From Chlorella sorokiniana (Eukaryota > Chlorophyta > Trebouxiophyceae > Chlorellales > Chlorellaceae), in NCBI GenBank assembly GCA_025917655.1, contig CP084615.1, positions 2,790,001 through 2,854,000 of the forward strand: 64,000 nt of DNA. Direction: 5' to 3'. Shown in pieces: positions 23,897 through 36,600 of this stretch (its first letter is position 1; the number at the start of each line of letters is the position of its first letter). The notes under the pieces were generated by a model. It was given only the letters and a program-made list of their open reading frames with translations, was not told where the DNA came from and ran no database searches. A program made the translations under genes and the position numbers.

Positions 23897-24113
23897 TGCT
23901 GAAGCCTAAAAGCAGAAGTGCGGAGAGCGTTCAGCACGGAATAGACGATATGCTGATTTGGCTCGTGCTTAATTATAATCTGTCAGAATCAATATTTTCA
24001 ACAGCACGAGTGAAGTGATCAGGGCATCGACAGATACAGGGTGGCTGAGCTGGAAGGCCTGCCACCCTTCTGCCATGGACCTGCTTGTCGGCATGCTCAT
24101 TTACCTTGTAGTA

Positions 24114-27100
24114 ATGGGATTGCAACGATGCAGACAGGCAGCTCGCCTGTTTCAAGCGGTGCAAACCCCATGGCTTGCAGCGGCTAGCTGTAGCGTTGGT
24201 AAACTCCCTGCCGGGGTCGGATCTGCAGCGCAGCGGCAGGCCTGCCACTATGCAGCAGCGGCAGCCGACCCCCTTGAAACGCAGCAGGTAGCTGGCGGCG
24301 GCGCCAGGTGCGGGCCTGGCAGCGACACAGGGTTGGCACAAACCCAGCAGCAGCCCACCAGCATCCCTTGCAGAGACCGCCTAGAATGGAGTACATCGAC
24401 CTTTGATAGATGTAGACTTAGCAGCAGCAGAGCTTACAGGACCAGCAGTCTGGCCAGTCGGCAAGCGCAGGATGATCTTGTCGAGGATGCTGCGGTTCGG
24501 CAGCAGCCACATGCAGTGGACGAGTCCGCCGCTGCAGAAGTCGGTGGCGCACATGCTTGTCCGGAACCGGCAGCCGGCGAGCAGCAGTCTGTGATAGTGG
24601 GCGGGCCTGCGGCGCAAGGGGCGTCTGCGGTGACGCGCTTGCTGGTGCAGGAGGCGGGCCTGTCGCAGCAGGAAGCGGAGAAGGCGGTGGACCGCATCGT
24701 GCACTATTACGTGTCGTCAGGAGGGGTGAGCAAACTTCTGTGTTCCCTTACGCTTCCCACCAGCCCCTTTCCTCTGCTTGGCCGCAACTCGCCATGCCCC
24801 GTCTGCTGCATGCCCGTTGCAGCTCCGCCGAAACGCGCCGCTGCTTGTGTCTGTCAGCGAGGTGCAGCCGGTGGTCCAGGCGCTGCGCCAGCTGCCCGGT
24901 TTGGACCTGCGCCGCTGCCTGACACGCTGGCCGCACATCCTGGGTGAGGGGTGGCGCCGCAGGCTGCATAGCCCGGCTGCTTGGCGGCCCCCACTGTCTT
25001 TTGTTGCTGTATCCGCCGGTTGGCGGTGTTTTGGACCCACTTTTGTGCTGTTTCGGTCATCGTCCCGCCCTGTGCCTTTCCCTGCCGCCGCCGGTTGACT
25101 CACGTCTGTGTGGTGCAGTGGGCACGCCTGTGGCCCGCCTCGAGCTCAACCGCCGCCAGCTGGAGCAGCGGCTGGAGATGACGCCTGCAGAGGTGGGGCG
25201 TGTGGCCACCGCCAACCCCTTCCTGCTGCGCGAGGTGAGGCCAGGAGCCCGGCTCTGGCTGCCTGGAAGCAGCAAGCATTTGGCTGGGGTAGAGCTTTGG
25301 CCTGCCAGGGCCACGTGGTACGCAAGGCACAGCCGTCCCCTCGTGCCTGCTCGTCTTCAGCTTGGCCACTGCACCCCTCTTCCCGCCCCACCCTACCCCG
25401 CTGTAACCCGCAGCACCTCCCTGACCGCTGCTTCCCCGTCCTGGACTACCTGGCGGGGCTGGGCTTTGGCGTGGACCGCCTGCGGCGCTGTTCATGCGCA
25501 ACCCCTGGCCTTCAACTACGGGCTGGCCAAGATGCAGGCGCGTGGGTTGTGGGGCAGGCAGGCGGACGGCCAGCAGAGGAGTGTTGGGGGCAGACCTGCG
25601 CTCTAGGGCTGGAAGCCCCTCGCCACAGCCGTGCCCATGAGGATAACATGGCAGGGGCCTCCCCATTGTTGAACCGCAGGAGCGAGTGAAGTGGCTGCGC
25701 AAGCTGGGCCTGACAGACGCGCAGCTGTGCCTTGCCATCTGGAAACATCTCCGCATTTGTGAGTTGGCGTGGCCGCGCTCCCTCGCCTGTCTGTGCCTGT
25801 CTCCCGCTGTGATGGTTCGATCAGCGCAAGTGTGCCCAAACGACCTGCCCTGCAAATGTGCCATCTGTCCTGTGCGGTCGCTTGCAGTGACCATCACTGA
25901 ACACCAGTCCAATGCTGTCGCGGCGTGGCTGTCAGAATGCGGAGTGCCACCAGATCGCATCGCGGCAGTCGTCACCCGCTTCCCCTCCCTGTTGGGCCAG
26001 AGGCAAGCCCTGCGGTGCAGCGCTGCGCTTTGCTGATGCCAGAGCCTTGCAAGCCTGCCTCCTCATGTCGCACGAGAGGCCGTGGGTACAAGAATGATGG
26101 TACCGCTGTGTTCGGTCGCAGTCACAAGAAGCGCAGCGCTTTTCTCACCTACCTGCGCGATGACCTGGGCATGGACCGCGATGCCATCGCGCGGGTGAGA
26201 GGTGGCTTAGGGCGGGATCATCTGCTGTGCCCGCTTGCTGGGGGTGCACGCAGCCCAGGCTCTCACGACCGCTGCCAACCCAGCAGCTGCTTTGAGCCAA
26301 CTCATAAAAAGAAGTTGGCAGTCTTTTAGTGGTGATGCCCGCTGATTGCAGCTTCTCACTCACGTGCCTGATACGGTTGGACGCAATTTGGACGTGCTTC
26401 GTCGCAACGTGGAGGTGATGCAGACGGCGGTGGGCTTTGACCTGGCCAGCCTTCAGCGGTGAGGACACCCGGTGCCTGCCTGCTGCGCGCACCACCCCTG
26501 CTCAGGCTCGGAATTGCGATCGTTCAGCACCTGGCGGGTGACTACAATATGCATTCGGCTGATTCTGAGGGAGGGCAAGACCTCAATTAAAGTTTGCTTG
26601 CTGCCTCCCCCGCCCTGCTCCCTCCCCCTCCCTTCTACGCAGCCTGGTGGCCCGCAATCCAGGGGTGCTGCGCGTTGACCTCTCCTCCCCTACCTACACT
26701 ACCAAGCTGCGCTTTGTGCGCGAGGTGCTGCAGGTGGTTGGTAGCTCCAGCAGCCCTGCATTCGCCTGCTGCATGCATGGGGCCTTTATTTTCAAGGCCT
26801 CTGTCCCATTCATCGCCTCCATGCCTCTGAGCGCCTAGTTCCTTTTTGACACTGCTGAGACGCTGCTTCTCCTGCCGGCCAGGTGGCCGCCGCTGACCTG
26901 CCAGCCTTCTTGGTGGGGCAGCCCTTCTTCATCCATTACCGCCTGGATCGCATCGCCACCCGTGCTTTCTTCCTCAAGGCAAGGTGCCCCTGCCCTGCAT
27001 GTGTATCGCGGCTCTTGTACACGCAACAGGCAACCGCTGTCGCTTCCGTGCTGCAGAGCCTGGACATTCTACCCCTCAAGTCGATGTCTGGCTGGCTGGC

Positions 27101-27724
27101 CAGCCCAGGTGCGCAGCAGCCACAGCGGTGTTGTGCCCCACCACCACACCCGCACACAGACAAAACTCGCACGCCCTTGCCGCTTTTGCAGAGACGCTGT
27201 TTTGTACCAAGTATGCCAAGTCCAGCGTGGGGGTTACCATGCCTGGCAGGCCCGGTGGCAAGAGAGCGCCGAGGGCCGGTATTGGCTGCAGCAGGCGTCG
27301 CTCAGGTGGGGGCGGGCTGTCCTGCAAGGGCCTGCTGGTGTGCTGGACTGAAACCCTCCCCTCATGGTGCCCTGTGCATATCATTTCATGCTGCAGACAG
27401 CGCGTAATGAGCAGCGCGCGGCTAGCTCTGGAGTCTGCGCCCGGGAGCGACAGCCCGGAAGTGGTGGCAGCCTTGGAAGCGGAGGCGGCGGCATCGGCGG
27501 AGGTGGCTGAGCGGCTCAGAGCAGCGCAGCGGCTCCTGCGCCAGGGCCCCGGCCCTGGATGGGACCATCTGGAGGGCACAGCGGCGCAGGCTGCCGCGCA
27601 GGCGCAGCATGGCGTGCAGCGGGCGGACGCCGCGGAGCAGGCATCTCGTGCTGCCCTCGCTTCGATACACGAGCGGCAAGCTGCAGCAGCGCAGACGGCT
27701 GTGGCGGAGCAGCCAGTGTCGTAG
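24114..27724 (+). CDS. mTERF-domain protein, organelle-targeted
   Basis: At least ten exons. The ATG at 24114 opens a typical targeting sequence (MGLQRCRQAARLFQAVQTPW). mTERF repeats follow, each a helix-Leu-Pro-helix unit: VTRLLVQEAGLSQQEAEKAV, LLVSVSEVQPVVQALRQLPG, RRCLTRWPHILG, LEQRLEMTPAEVGRVATANP, WLRKLGLTDAQLCLAIWKHL, RIAAVVTRFPSLLGQ, LVARNPGVLRVDLSSPTYTT and DLPAFLVGQPFFIHYRLDRI. A terminal Ala/Gln/Glu-rich coil begins VMSSARLALESAPGSDSPE and ends AEQPVS. mTERF proteins bind organelle nucleic acid and act in transcription, splicing or ribosome assembly. Two apparent one-base losses sit close together at 25484-25485 and 25502-25505 and restore FMRNPLAFNYGLAKMQ when corrected. Exons after 27190 are less certain. 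Confidence 0.88.
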
Positions 27725-27746
27725 GTAGCTGCAGCTATATGGATGG

Positions 27747-27751
27747 TGTAA
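27747..27751 (+). terminator. TGTAA poly(A) signal, mTERF gene
   Basis: TGTAA begins 23 bases after the stop at 27724. Confidence 0.6.
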
Positions 27752-27947
27752 GGTCAACAGTGGTGTATTTGTGCAGAGGCAGGATGTGGGGTCGTCCCAC
27801 CACGCTGATGCTGCGCTGTGCCGTCGAGATTGGGCCGGCTGCTGTGCTGTGCTCGTTCTGCCCATCTGCGCTTCACCTCAAGTTGCGGATTGTTCGACAT
27901 AAGTCAGTCGGCCCGCATGGTTGCTTGCAGCGTTGTATTGTAGCAAG

Positions 27948-28670
27948 ATGGAACAGCTTGGTTTTGGTGCCGAAGGTTGGCAGGGGACAGCCGCGGTCAC
28001 TGGCCAGACGGCCGGGACTCAGAGGGTGAGCATCTTGCTGCCAGTCACGTCTGCTCTTCTAGCAAAGTTCCTTTCGGCGAGCCCGGAACGGTGGGCCGTT
28101 CCGAAGGAAGTGCCATGTGCTGGTGGGCACGTTTGATCCGTCATGCAACAAACGCGGATAGGCACGCACTTTGCCGCACGGTGGCCAGACGCCCATTCCC
28201 GGCATCAGTGGCACTGCTCCATGTCTGTCTTGTCTTGTGTTTTTCGCTGTGCTCGTCCGCAGCATAGCTTGCAAATACTTGCAAAGGCACCCGGCAGGCT
28301 TTCGAGCCAGCTCAAGCCGTGGGCTGCTAGGGTTGGTTCTGGAGGTGCTCACGCCACCTGCGCTCACGCACCTGCTCTGCCCTGTGCTTCCCATCCAGGA
28401 TGCTTCATTTATGCACCTGTTGCAGCAGCAGGCCGCATTATCTCAGCAGTCCCAGCCTCTTCAGCAGGCAGGGAATGGCGACCAATCATTCACAGCGTTG
28501 TTGGAGCAGCAGGCGGCAGCGCCAGCACAGCCTGCCCCCTTTCTGCTGGCGGGTATGCGGCGCAGCCTCCCTTGAGACATCACAGCAGTATGAGGCGAGC
28601 ATGTGTTTGCCTGGGCAGTATTCCTTTGTGCCACAGGCTGCTTATGGCTCCTGGATGCCTCCCGGCGGCA

Positions 28671-28714
<44 letters not shown>

Positions 28715-31700
28715 GTCGCCGGAATGTCGCAGTTGCCGCCGGCCATCCTGCAGCACCAGCAGGCGGCCATGGAGCGGCATCGACAAGCCACCTCAGGCAG
28801 CTCCACTGGAAGCGAGCCATCCGCTGGAGGGCTTCCAGTCGTGACAACACCGCAGGGTGTGCCCCACCTGCAACCTTGGATGATGCTGCAACAGCAGCAG
28901 CAGCACCCGGGTCTGTTGCCCGGCATGGCCGTCCCAATCATGCCGCTCGTGCCTGTCGGCACTGCGCCGCAGCAGCCGCACAGCGGCGAGGCAGCCCATG
29001 CGTATGACAGCGCCACCGGAACGGACACGGGCGGCCCCCTCCGCAGCGGCGGCGCGGCCGCCAGCCCAAGGACGCCGCGCTGCTGACTGAGAAGCAGCTG
29101 CGGGCGCGGGAGGCCCAGAAGCGGTTCCGCGACAAACAGAAGCGGGAGATGGCTGAAACTGAGGCTGCGGTGGCGGCAACAGGCGCCGAGCTGGATCGCA
29201 TGCGGTGGGCTGCGGCGGGGATAGCCTGGCAGTTGATCGTGTGTTTTATTGGGAAAGGATCCCAGCATCCGCGGCATCACGCCTGCTGCTGCAACAGACC
29301 CTGCTCGGACGAGACTTTACAGAGCACCCCTCTGGACGCACTGTTGTGTTGGTCTGTCTGTGTGCGTGCCCTGAAACAACACCTTCACACGCCCACCACA
29401 TCTCCCCCACAGAATCGGCAATGAGAGCCAGCGGCTAAAGAACGAGGTGCTGGAGCGGCTGCTGCAGTACAAGGAGGCGCAGGTGCACGCTCTGGAGCTG
29501 CAGAAGCAGGTGGGGCGCTGGGGGCTGGGAGGGCAGCAGGCACCGGGCGGCTTGCCCAGCTGTGGAAGCTGGGTGTGCGGAGGCATGAGCGGCGACTGAC
29601 ACCGACACATCGCCCATTCATTGCACAAATGGCGTCTGAGCCGCTCCCTGGCGCTACCAGGTTGCGTACAACCTTCCACACCACCCTCCGGCCTCAGCTC
29701 CTCCCAACACTTCCTGCCCCTTTGGCCCCCGCCGCAGATGGACACTCCCCCGCTTTGTCATCTCCCCCGAGATGGTGGACATGATGAGGAGGGAGGGCAT
29801 TGCGGGCCTCTTCACCCCTGAAGTGCTGCTCAGGTGAGGGGCAGGGCAGTGAGTGGAAGCAACTCAGGAGTGAGTGTGGAGAAGGCTGGGCGGGGCGGGG
29901 CACAGGCTGGTACACCTCACAAGCCCTGCCCAGCGGGCGCAGCGGCCTCGTGCTTCCAGGTCCAGCTGCGCCCAATAAGAGCGCTGCGGCCTCCCCACAC
30001 CCAGCTTGCCCAATCGACGCGCAAGCTAGAAGAAATAGCATCGCTTTGCTGCTCTGCACCCAGTCACGTGTCATGAGGCTGCCCCTGCTGCCCCCAGGTA
30101 TGCTGTGGCGGGCTACACTGAGCACATGGATGAGCGGGGGAGGTGAAGGACCCCCCGCCCTTTGAGAAAGTGGCCGAGGACTGGGCGGAGATAGGTGCGC
30201 TTGGCCACAAACGGTGGGGCGCTTCGCAATGCCGCTTCTGGGGTTCCAATTCCGGATTGCGCTGCCTTGTGGTGGCTCATCTGCGCCCTGGGTTGCTGTT
30301 GGTGCAGCCAGCGAACTTTCCAGCTCCGCAGCACCGCTGTCTGACACTTTGCCCGCCTGCCCCTCACATGCCCTCCCTTCAGTCGAGCTGGTTCAGAGCA
30401 TCCTGAATGCCGCGCGGCAGGCGGGCGGCTCCAGCAGCGGCGCACACGCAGCTGCTCAACAGGCGGCAGCCGCCCGCCCCTCACGGACGGCCCGCCCCCG
30501 GAAGTTGTTGAGCTGCGGAGGGTGTTGGGCGGCAGCGCTGGAAACTTCGGGAGCCAGCCGGGGCAGCAGGATGGGTCGGCTGCAAGCCGAGGCGCGCTTC
30601 AGGCATCAGATCCGCAGGAGGAAGTGCGCAAGCCGGTCCAGCGTGTCCCCTTCGATGCCCCCGAGATTCGCGGTACGGCACCGCCGCCAGCGACCGCATC
30701 TGGCGGCGGCGGCAGCGGCCCAGCAGCGGGAGCATTGCCAGGCGGCGGCGCTGAGTCGGAGGGAGCTGGCTCGCCCGACTGCGAGGATTCCATGTGCGAG
30801 GCAGCAGTCAGCGCGAGCTGGGGCAGCGCGGCCGGTAGCGGCGGCTCGGGGCGGAGGAGCCCCCACCAGATTCCGGAGGTGAGGCTTGCCGCAGCTTGGC
30901 AGATTGGGTACGATGTTGCTTGCTTGCGGTGCCTGGCGTAAAGCCTTCGCGTCTGTGCTTTCCTGCTGGCCTCCTTCCCTTACGATGCACCCCGCCAAGC
31001 GCTTGCCCCAACTACAGCCCCGCCGGTTGCTGCTGCGCCACCGCATGCGCTCGCACCCCCATGCCCCCTCACCTCCCCACTGCCGCCACCACCGCCCGCA
31101 GCACGTCAAGCCCGAGTTTGTGGCCATCGCGGAGGAGGCGCCCGACGAGGTGCTGGAGGTGGCCCAGGCCAAGGATGATCCCCTGGCTCGCTTCGTGCTG
31201 GCCCGCATCCTGTCGCAGACCGCCGCCCACTCGCACCTGCAGTGGGACACGCTGGTGGAGGGTGAGGGGGCTTGGCCGGCCTGCTGGGGGCGACTCTGGG
31301 GAGCGGTGCCTGCGCAGGCGACGCGTGCTGCCGGCGTGCTGGCCGGCGTCGCTGAGTCCAACACGCAGCGTCGCAGCCGGAGCTTAAACGCAACCCCGAC
31401 CGGTGCCCCTGCTTATAATTGACCGCGCTGCTGTCCCCCTGCCCCACAAACACACGCGGCTCGCCCCCACCCTTTCTTTCCCCCACCATGCCACCCCATT
31501 GCACAACGCTCCGCTCCCAGGTGCGGCGGTGGAGCACGGCCCCTTCCTCTACCGCTTCACGGGGCAGCAGCTGCGCGCGCTGGCCAGCCTGATGCGGCGC
31601 ACGGGCCTCATGCTGTGGCAGCAGGCGCTGCTCTTCCCCAGCCACATCACCAAGCTGGGCACCCTGCGCCTCGACGACCCCAGCAACCCGGCGGTGGGGC

Positions 31701-32980
31701 AGGTGGGCTGGGCGGGGAGCGGGAGGGCGTCTCGCTGGGTGATAGAGGGAGGGGTTTGCGCCTTCTGCAGGAATGCGTTAGCTGGCAGGTCGACTACGCC
31801 TTGTCTGTGCCTGGCCAGTGCAGCTGCTGCGCCCTGGGACCCCCACCCAATTTCACACAGCCATGCACACACACTCACACGTCTGCCCCCCCGCCCCCGC
31901 GCAGCAAGACCTGGGCCACTGGCGCAGCATCCTGCGCCGCCTGCACTGCCGCCCGGAGCAGCTGCTGAAGATTGCGGCGGGACAGCAGCGGTATGTGGAG
32001 CGAATGGCGCCGGTGATGCGGGAGCGCGGCGGTGAGGCGGGGATTGCTGAGGGAGTGTGCAGACAAGAAGCTCCCTGCTCCATAAGAGGATGCCTGGCCT
32101 GCGGGCAGCGCTGTGTACATCTCAGCAAGCAGGCAATCCTGCGCCGGCCCGGCCACCGCTGCTGCTTTCGCTGGCCGTATAAGCTTTGGCGTGACTGCTT
32201 GTCGCTGAGCTGGCTGCATTCTCTGCATGCAGAGGCGATGGCTGAGGTGCAGCGTTGCACGCAGCACCAGCTGGAGAACATGCTGCAGGCGGGCACGCAG
32301 GTGTGTGGTTGGGCGGGCGTAATGGTGGTGCTTTTGTGGGTGGGGCTAAGGAGGGGAATGAGAGCCTGCCTACTCTGGATGGTAGTGCTTGCGGAGGTAT
32401 TGCCGCCGCGCGTTCATGCTTGCCCTGCTTCCCATACTCGTGGGTGCACCTCTTCCGGTGCATTGACCATTGCCCACCCCAACCCCAACCCCAACCCCGC
32501 CCACATTCTCATCTCCCTGCCGCATCTCCCTGCCGCAGGACTTTGTGCGCAGCACCACGCGCCTCACCGAGGCCACCGGCCTGGTCATGCAGACGGTGTC
32601 GGCGCAGCACGCCGCCTACTGCGAGCTGCTCATCGCCGTCTTCTACGCGCTCACCTTCCCGGTGCAGCGCCCCATGCTGCTGGTGCTCTCCTGGCCCTAC
32701 TTCCCGCAGCTGGAGGTGAGACAACGGACGGGGGAAGGGGAATGGCAGGTCGGGGAGGGGGAGGGCAGCTGGCACGCCATATGCTTGCCGGCTCAACCAG
32801 CGTGCCGCCGCGATGTTGTGAAGTGGGCCCTGTTGATCGTGTTTCTCTCTTGCGCTGCAGCTAATCAGCCAGGCGGCGGCCCTAGAGCTTGGGATGGAGG
32901 GCGGGCAGAGCGCTGCCCTGGCCGCTGCTGCTGCGGACCCGCCGCCGCCGGCAGCAGCGGCGATGGACCAGGGCGCATGA
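27948..32980 (+). CDS. bZIP transcription factor with polyglutamine region and long helical C-terminal domain
   Basis: The start ATG at 27948 (MEQLGFGAEGWQGTAAVTGQ) joins over a GTGAGC donor to a Gln-rich exon. A polyGln tract and Pro/Gln-rich region follow. The basic region is TEKQLRAREAQKRFRDKQKR, then a leucine zipper begins NESQRLKNEVLERLLQYKEA. The usually invariant Asn of the basic region is Ala here (RAREAQKRF). C-terminal exons form one helical unit: RFVISPEMVDMMRREGIAGL, GPFLYRFTGQQLRALASLMR, GHWRSILRRLHCRPEQLLKI, DFVRSTTRLTEATGLVMQTV and ELLIAVFYALTFPVQRPMLL, ending AAMDQGA at 32980. I cannot name this C-terminal domain. Frame slips of one base occur at 29035-29039, 30136-30140 and 30477-30480, and one or two more are likely near 28555-28575 and 29745. 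It is probably one gene, but a split into two after the zipper cannot be fully excluded. Confidence 0.82.
28673..28711 (+). repeat. (CAG)n polyglutamine tract in the bZIP gene
   Basis: Thirteen codons, all CAG except a final CAA, lie in frame in a Pro/Gln-rich activation-type region. Pure CAG runs of this length are prone to slippage and may vary between strains. Confidence 0.9.
32474..32502 (+). repeat. CCCCAA telomere-like run in a bZIP intron
   Basis: Four CCCCAA-type units sit just upstream of the acceptor before DFVRSTTRLTE and form part of the pyrimidine tract. A similar run occurs in a SEN1 intron. Confidence 0.6.
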
Positions 32981-33634
32981 ATTCTGGCCTTTGCTGGTTG
33001 TTAACCTGCGTTTGTTAAGCGCCACGTGTCGTTTTACAGCCCTCTCTCAGCACAGTCCCCCACTTTTTCTACTGGTTCTGTTCTCTTCCCACTCCCGTGT
33101 GCTGTTGTTTGCACCCTCTTATTTACCTCTGGAGCATCCCTCGACCTTGGACACCAAGTGCCCCGCCCATTTTACTCTTGACTGCGGGCAACTGCACAGT
33201 TGCCAGTCTTGCGGTGGCCCCGCTATGCTATGCTCAGTGTATGATAGCATTGCGCAGCGCACCCACTCCTCACCTTGCGCTCAAACACACATTCAGAGCG
33301 TTCCCTGGAATGCAAAGCTGTTAGTCTTCCACCTGAATGCAACAGCGTCGATGAGCAGCAGATATCTGCTGGAAGCAAGCGCAAGTTGGCATCAAAGACG
33401 GAGATATCACCAGAGGGGCCCCAGCCGCCAGCCTGCCCTTGTCAGCCGCGCCTGCTGAAACACATTGCACCACTTACACAAACAAAGGCATGCTACACAG
33501 GTCGTAAGGCCATTTTCCGCCAGTCCAGTGTATCCTTATCGCGGCATGCGCTGCAGCGGCCGCGTCTGCCTAGCTGTCCTGGTGGGTGTGGCTGTGCTCT
33601 CTACTCTGGCCTAAGCCTCTATTGCTGGGGCGAA
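32981..33634. other. Convergent 3' region between bZIP and P2
   Basis: No open frame with splice support was found. The stretch is less GC-rich than the exons and should hold the 3' untranslated parts of the bZIP gene (+) and of P2 (-). Confidence 0.5.
33474..33478 (-). terminator. TGTAA poly(A) signal, P2
   Basis: TTACA on the + strand gives TGTAA on the minus strand, about 157 bases past the P2 stop at 33635. Confidence 0.45.
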
Positions 33635-36600
33635 CTATGGGACCTCCTCGTTCTCCTCCAGTGCGCGCCTCCAAAGCTCTTTCGCCAGGAGGAATGCCTC
33701 GTTCCGCTCTGACAGCGGCTTGCTCATCATGTCCTCCACCTCTGCCGCTGACGCCACACACGCTTCATCCATCACCAGCACCTGAGGGACGGCATGCAGG
33801 CACACAGCGACTGGCTCTCAGCCGCTGCAGGCGCATGCAGCCACGACCACCCAAAAGGCCAAGCAGACAGATGCACAAAGGCCCACAAGCGCGTGCACCC
33901 ATCTGCCAGACCCTGTCACCAACCTCCAGCTCGCGGGCAACGTCCTTCTGGGCCTCCGGCACGGTGCAGCGCAGCCGCTCATGAAAGTCGACTGTCTCCT
34001 GTGCGCGCCGCGCCATCTGCGTTTGGGGAGGCGCATTGTAGGGACGTCACTTGGAGCGCCAACGTGCCTCATGCAACTCTGATGGGCACACATTGAGGGG
34101 CGTGAGTTGCTGATATTGGCATGGCAGGGGCCGTGTCGCTGGCGCAGACATGCTGCTCGGCACTCCACACACAGCTGAAACCTTTTCAAGGCAAGTCCCA
34201 CAACTCCGCACCAACCACATCTGAGACCCGCCGAGCCTACCAGCTGCTGCGCCTGCAGCAAGTCCTCCGGCAGAGCCAGCCGCATGTGCTCTAGCATGGA
34301 CAGCGTGTGCAGTGTGTGGTTGTCGTGCTTGGCCAGCACACAGTTTGTCGCCAGCACCTTGTCATGGAGCTTCTGCAGCTGCTCCATGTCGGCGGTGGGG
34401 AACAGGCGGCATAGAGTCGCCTGGCTCTGGTACAGCATGGCGCAGCCCAGCACCTCGCCTGCGGCATGAGGATGAACGCAAGACGCTCGAAGGGGGCAGG
34501 AGCCAGGGTGGTTGCCGCAAGTGAAGGCTGCCCCAGAGACCATGGAGCAAAAGTGCGATCCCAGCAACATCGCGCAGCGGGAAGCATCACCCATTGGAGA
34601 TGTAATGATGCGCCCCAACCCCCTTTTACAAGTCCACGCACTTCCACTTACCCAGCCCTGCCACCATGCGCTGGCGCGCCTCCCTGCACTGCGGCAGCAC
34701 CGCCTCGCTGCCCTCCTGAGCCACGCCGGCCACCGCTTCCAGCAGCGCCGCCTGCGCGCGGTGCACCTTCAGCGGCAGAAGTCCGTGCAGCAGGCTGCGC
34801 AGGGCGATGTGCTCCTGCAGAAAGGGAGACATGAGATGGTATGGGGCTGGCAGGTTGTGTGACAGTTTCAGGGAGGCACACGCCTGTTGTTGTGAATGCA
34901 GCGGTGAACAGGGCAGAGAGGCTGTGAAAAGCAACAGATCGTGCCCAGTCAGCGGCTGCACAGTCACCAGCGCAGCGGCAGACTGGGCACTGCAGCCGCC
35001 ACAGGAAGCCTGTGGCTCCTCCTGGCGCCCCACCCTGATCCAATGGCTCGTGCTCTCAGAGCCAAGGTGGAACGACAAGCGCTCGCACCGCTCCACCGCC
35101 TGGTACATGTTGTGGGGCAGGAGCGCCGCCTGCAGGCTGGCGTGGTGAAGGTACGACGCTGCGAATGCAAGGGAGCCCATGTTGGTTGATAGCACCCATG
35201 CACTGCATACCCCTCCTGCGACCTACACATGCTCGGCGTGCCGCTGCCCACCAGCGGTGAGTGGCCTGGGCAGAGTTGACTGTTCGCCCTTGCCTCAAAC
35301 TACCCATGCACACGGCCGTGACCGCGTCATGTTGCCTGCACTCACCCCCGGCCGCCTTCTCGAACATCAGCTGCAGGCCGCCGTCCTGGGCGGCGCCAGC
35401 CAACAGCTCCACCACTTCATCCTCCTGCGCACTGCGCCCCTCCTTCTGCGTAAGAGGACAGACGCGGTGTGCATGTGTGTGCAGTGTGGGAGAATGATTG
35501 AGTCAATGTGCAATGTGCAAGTCTTAGGCAGCAGCGCGTGCAGGCAGCGTAACAGCAAGATGCAGGCTGCGAGGCGAGCAAGGTTTGGCTGGCAGGGGGT
35601 GTCTGTCCCAGCTGCACTGCACGCCAGCTTGGCGCCCCACCTTGCTGATGGCCACCACCGCCGCAGCAACCTCCTTGCTTGCAATGGGCAGCAGCACCTG
35701 CCGCCTGTGCACAAGAGCAGCGTCTTCCGCTCGCAGGCAGGCCAGGTGCGACTCCAGAACGTGGCGGGCAGCTGGTTTGGGGAGGGGTTGCAGGTGGGGG
35801 AACGAGGAGGGCGAGCACTGGGCATTGCATTCTGCCAAACTTTCTGCAATCAGAGGCGCTGCTAGGCCTTCCCTCAGCACCCTGCAGCGACTGGAACCCC
35901 TTTCACTGTAGCCCCAGCCCCTGGCCACAACCCTCACCATGGCGGTGCGCCGCCAGAACCAGCAGGTCATCCCCGATGGCGTGCAAGGAGCGGGCCAGAC
36001 GCTCGCCCAGCGCGCACTGCAGCCAGATCACCACGCGCATGCCACGGTCCTGCGGTACATGATGCAATACGCAATGATAATGGGCAGCAATGCAGAAGGG
36101 CAGCGGCTGTGTAGCACAAGCTAGCACCTGCGCCAGGGTCTGCGGCGTGTCGGTGCAGCAGCAGCTGTGCTCTCATCCCTCACACCCTTCATGCAGCTCA
36201 CAAAGTCACGCGCGTAGCTGCCGGTGATGCCAACCCCAGTCAACCCTTTGGCGCAGTCAGTGGCAATCAGCAGCGCCGAGCGGAAGTCGCCACACTCGGC
36301 CGCATCCCTCATGAAGGGCACCTGCGATTGTGGTGTTTGAAATGGGTATGTGTCCATTCACACGCAGCGCAAGCATGTGCCACAGTTTCATGGTGCAGAT
36401 GGGGTGGAAAGGGGATCTGAACACTCGACTTGCAATCACACCTGGCCATCAAGCAGCAGGGCATGGCTGGCCTTGCTGCCCGGGAAGCGCAACAACTTGT
36501 GCAGCTGCTCACATCGGACAGCACCCTCTTTGCAGCGGCGCCGAAGGCGTAAAGGTGACGCTCGCGCCAATGGCCAAGCGTTCGCGGGCCAGCTTTCCCT

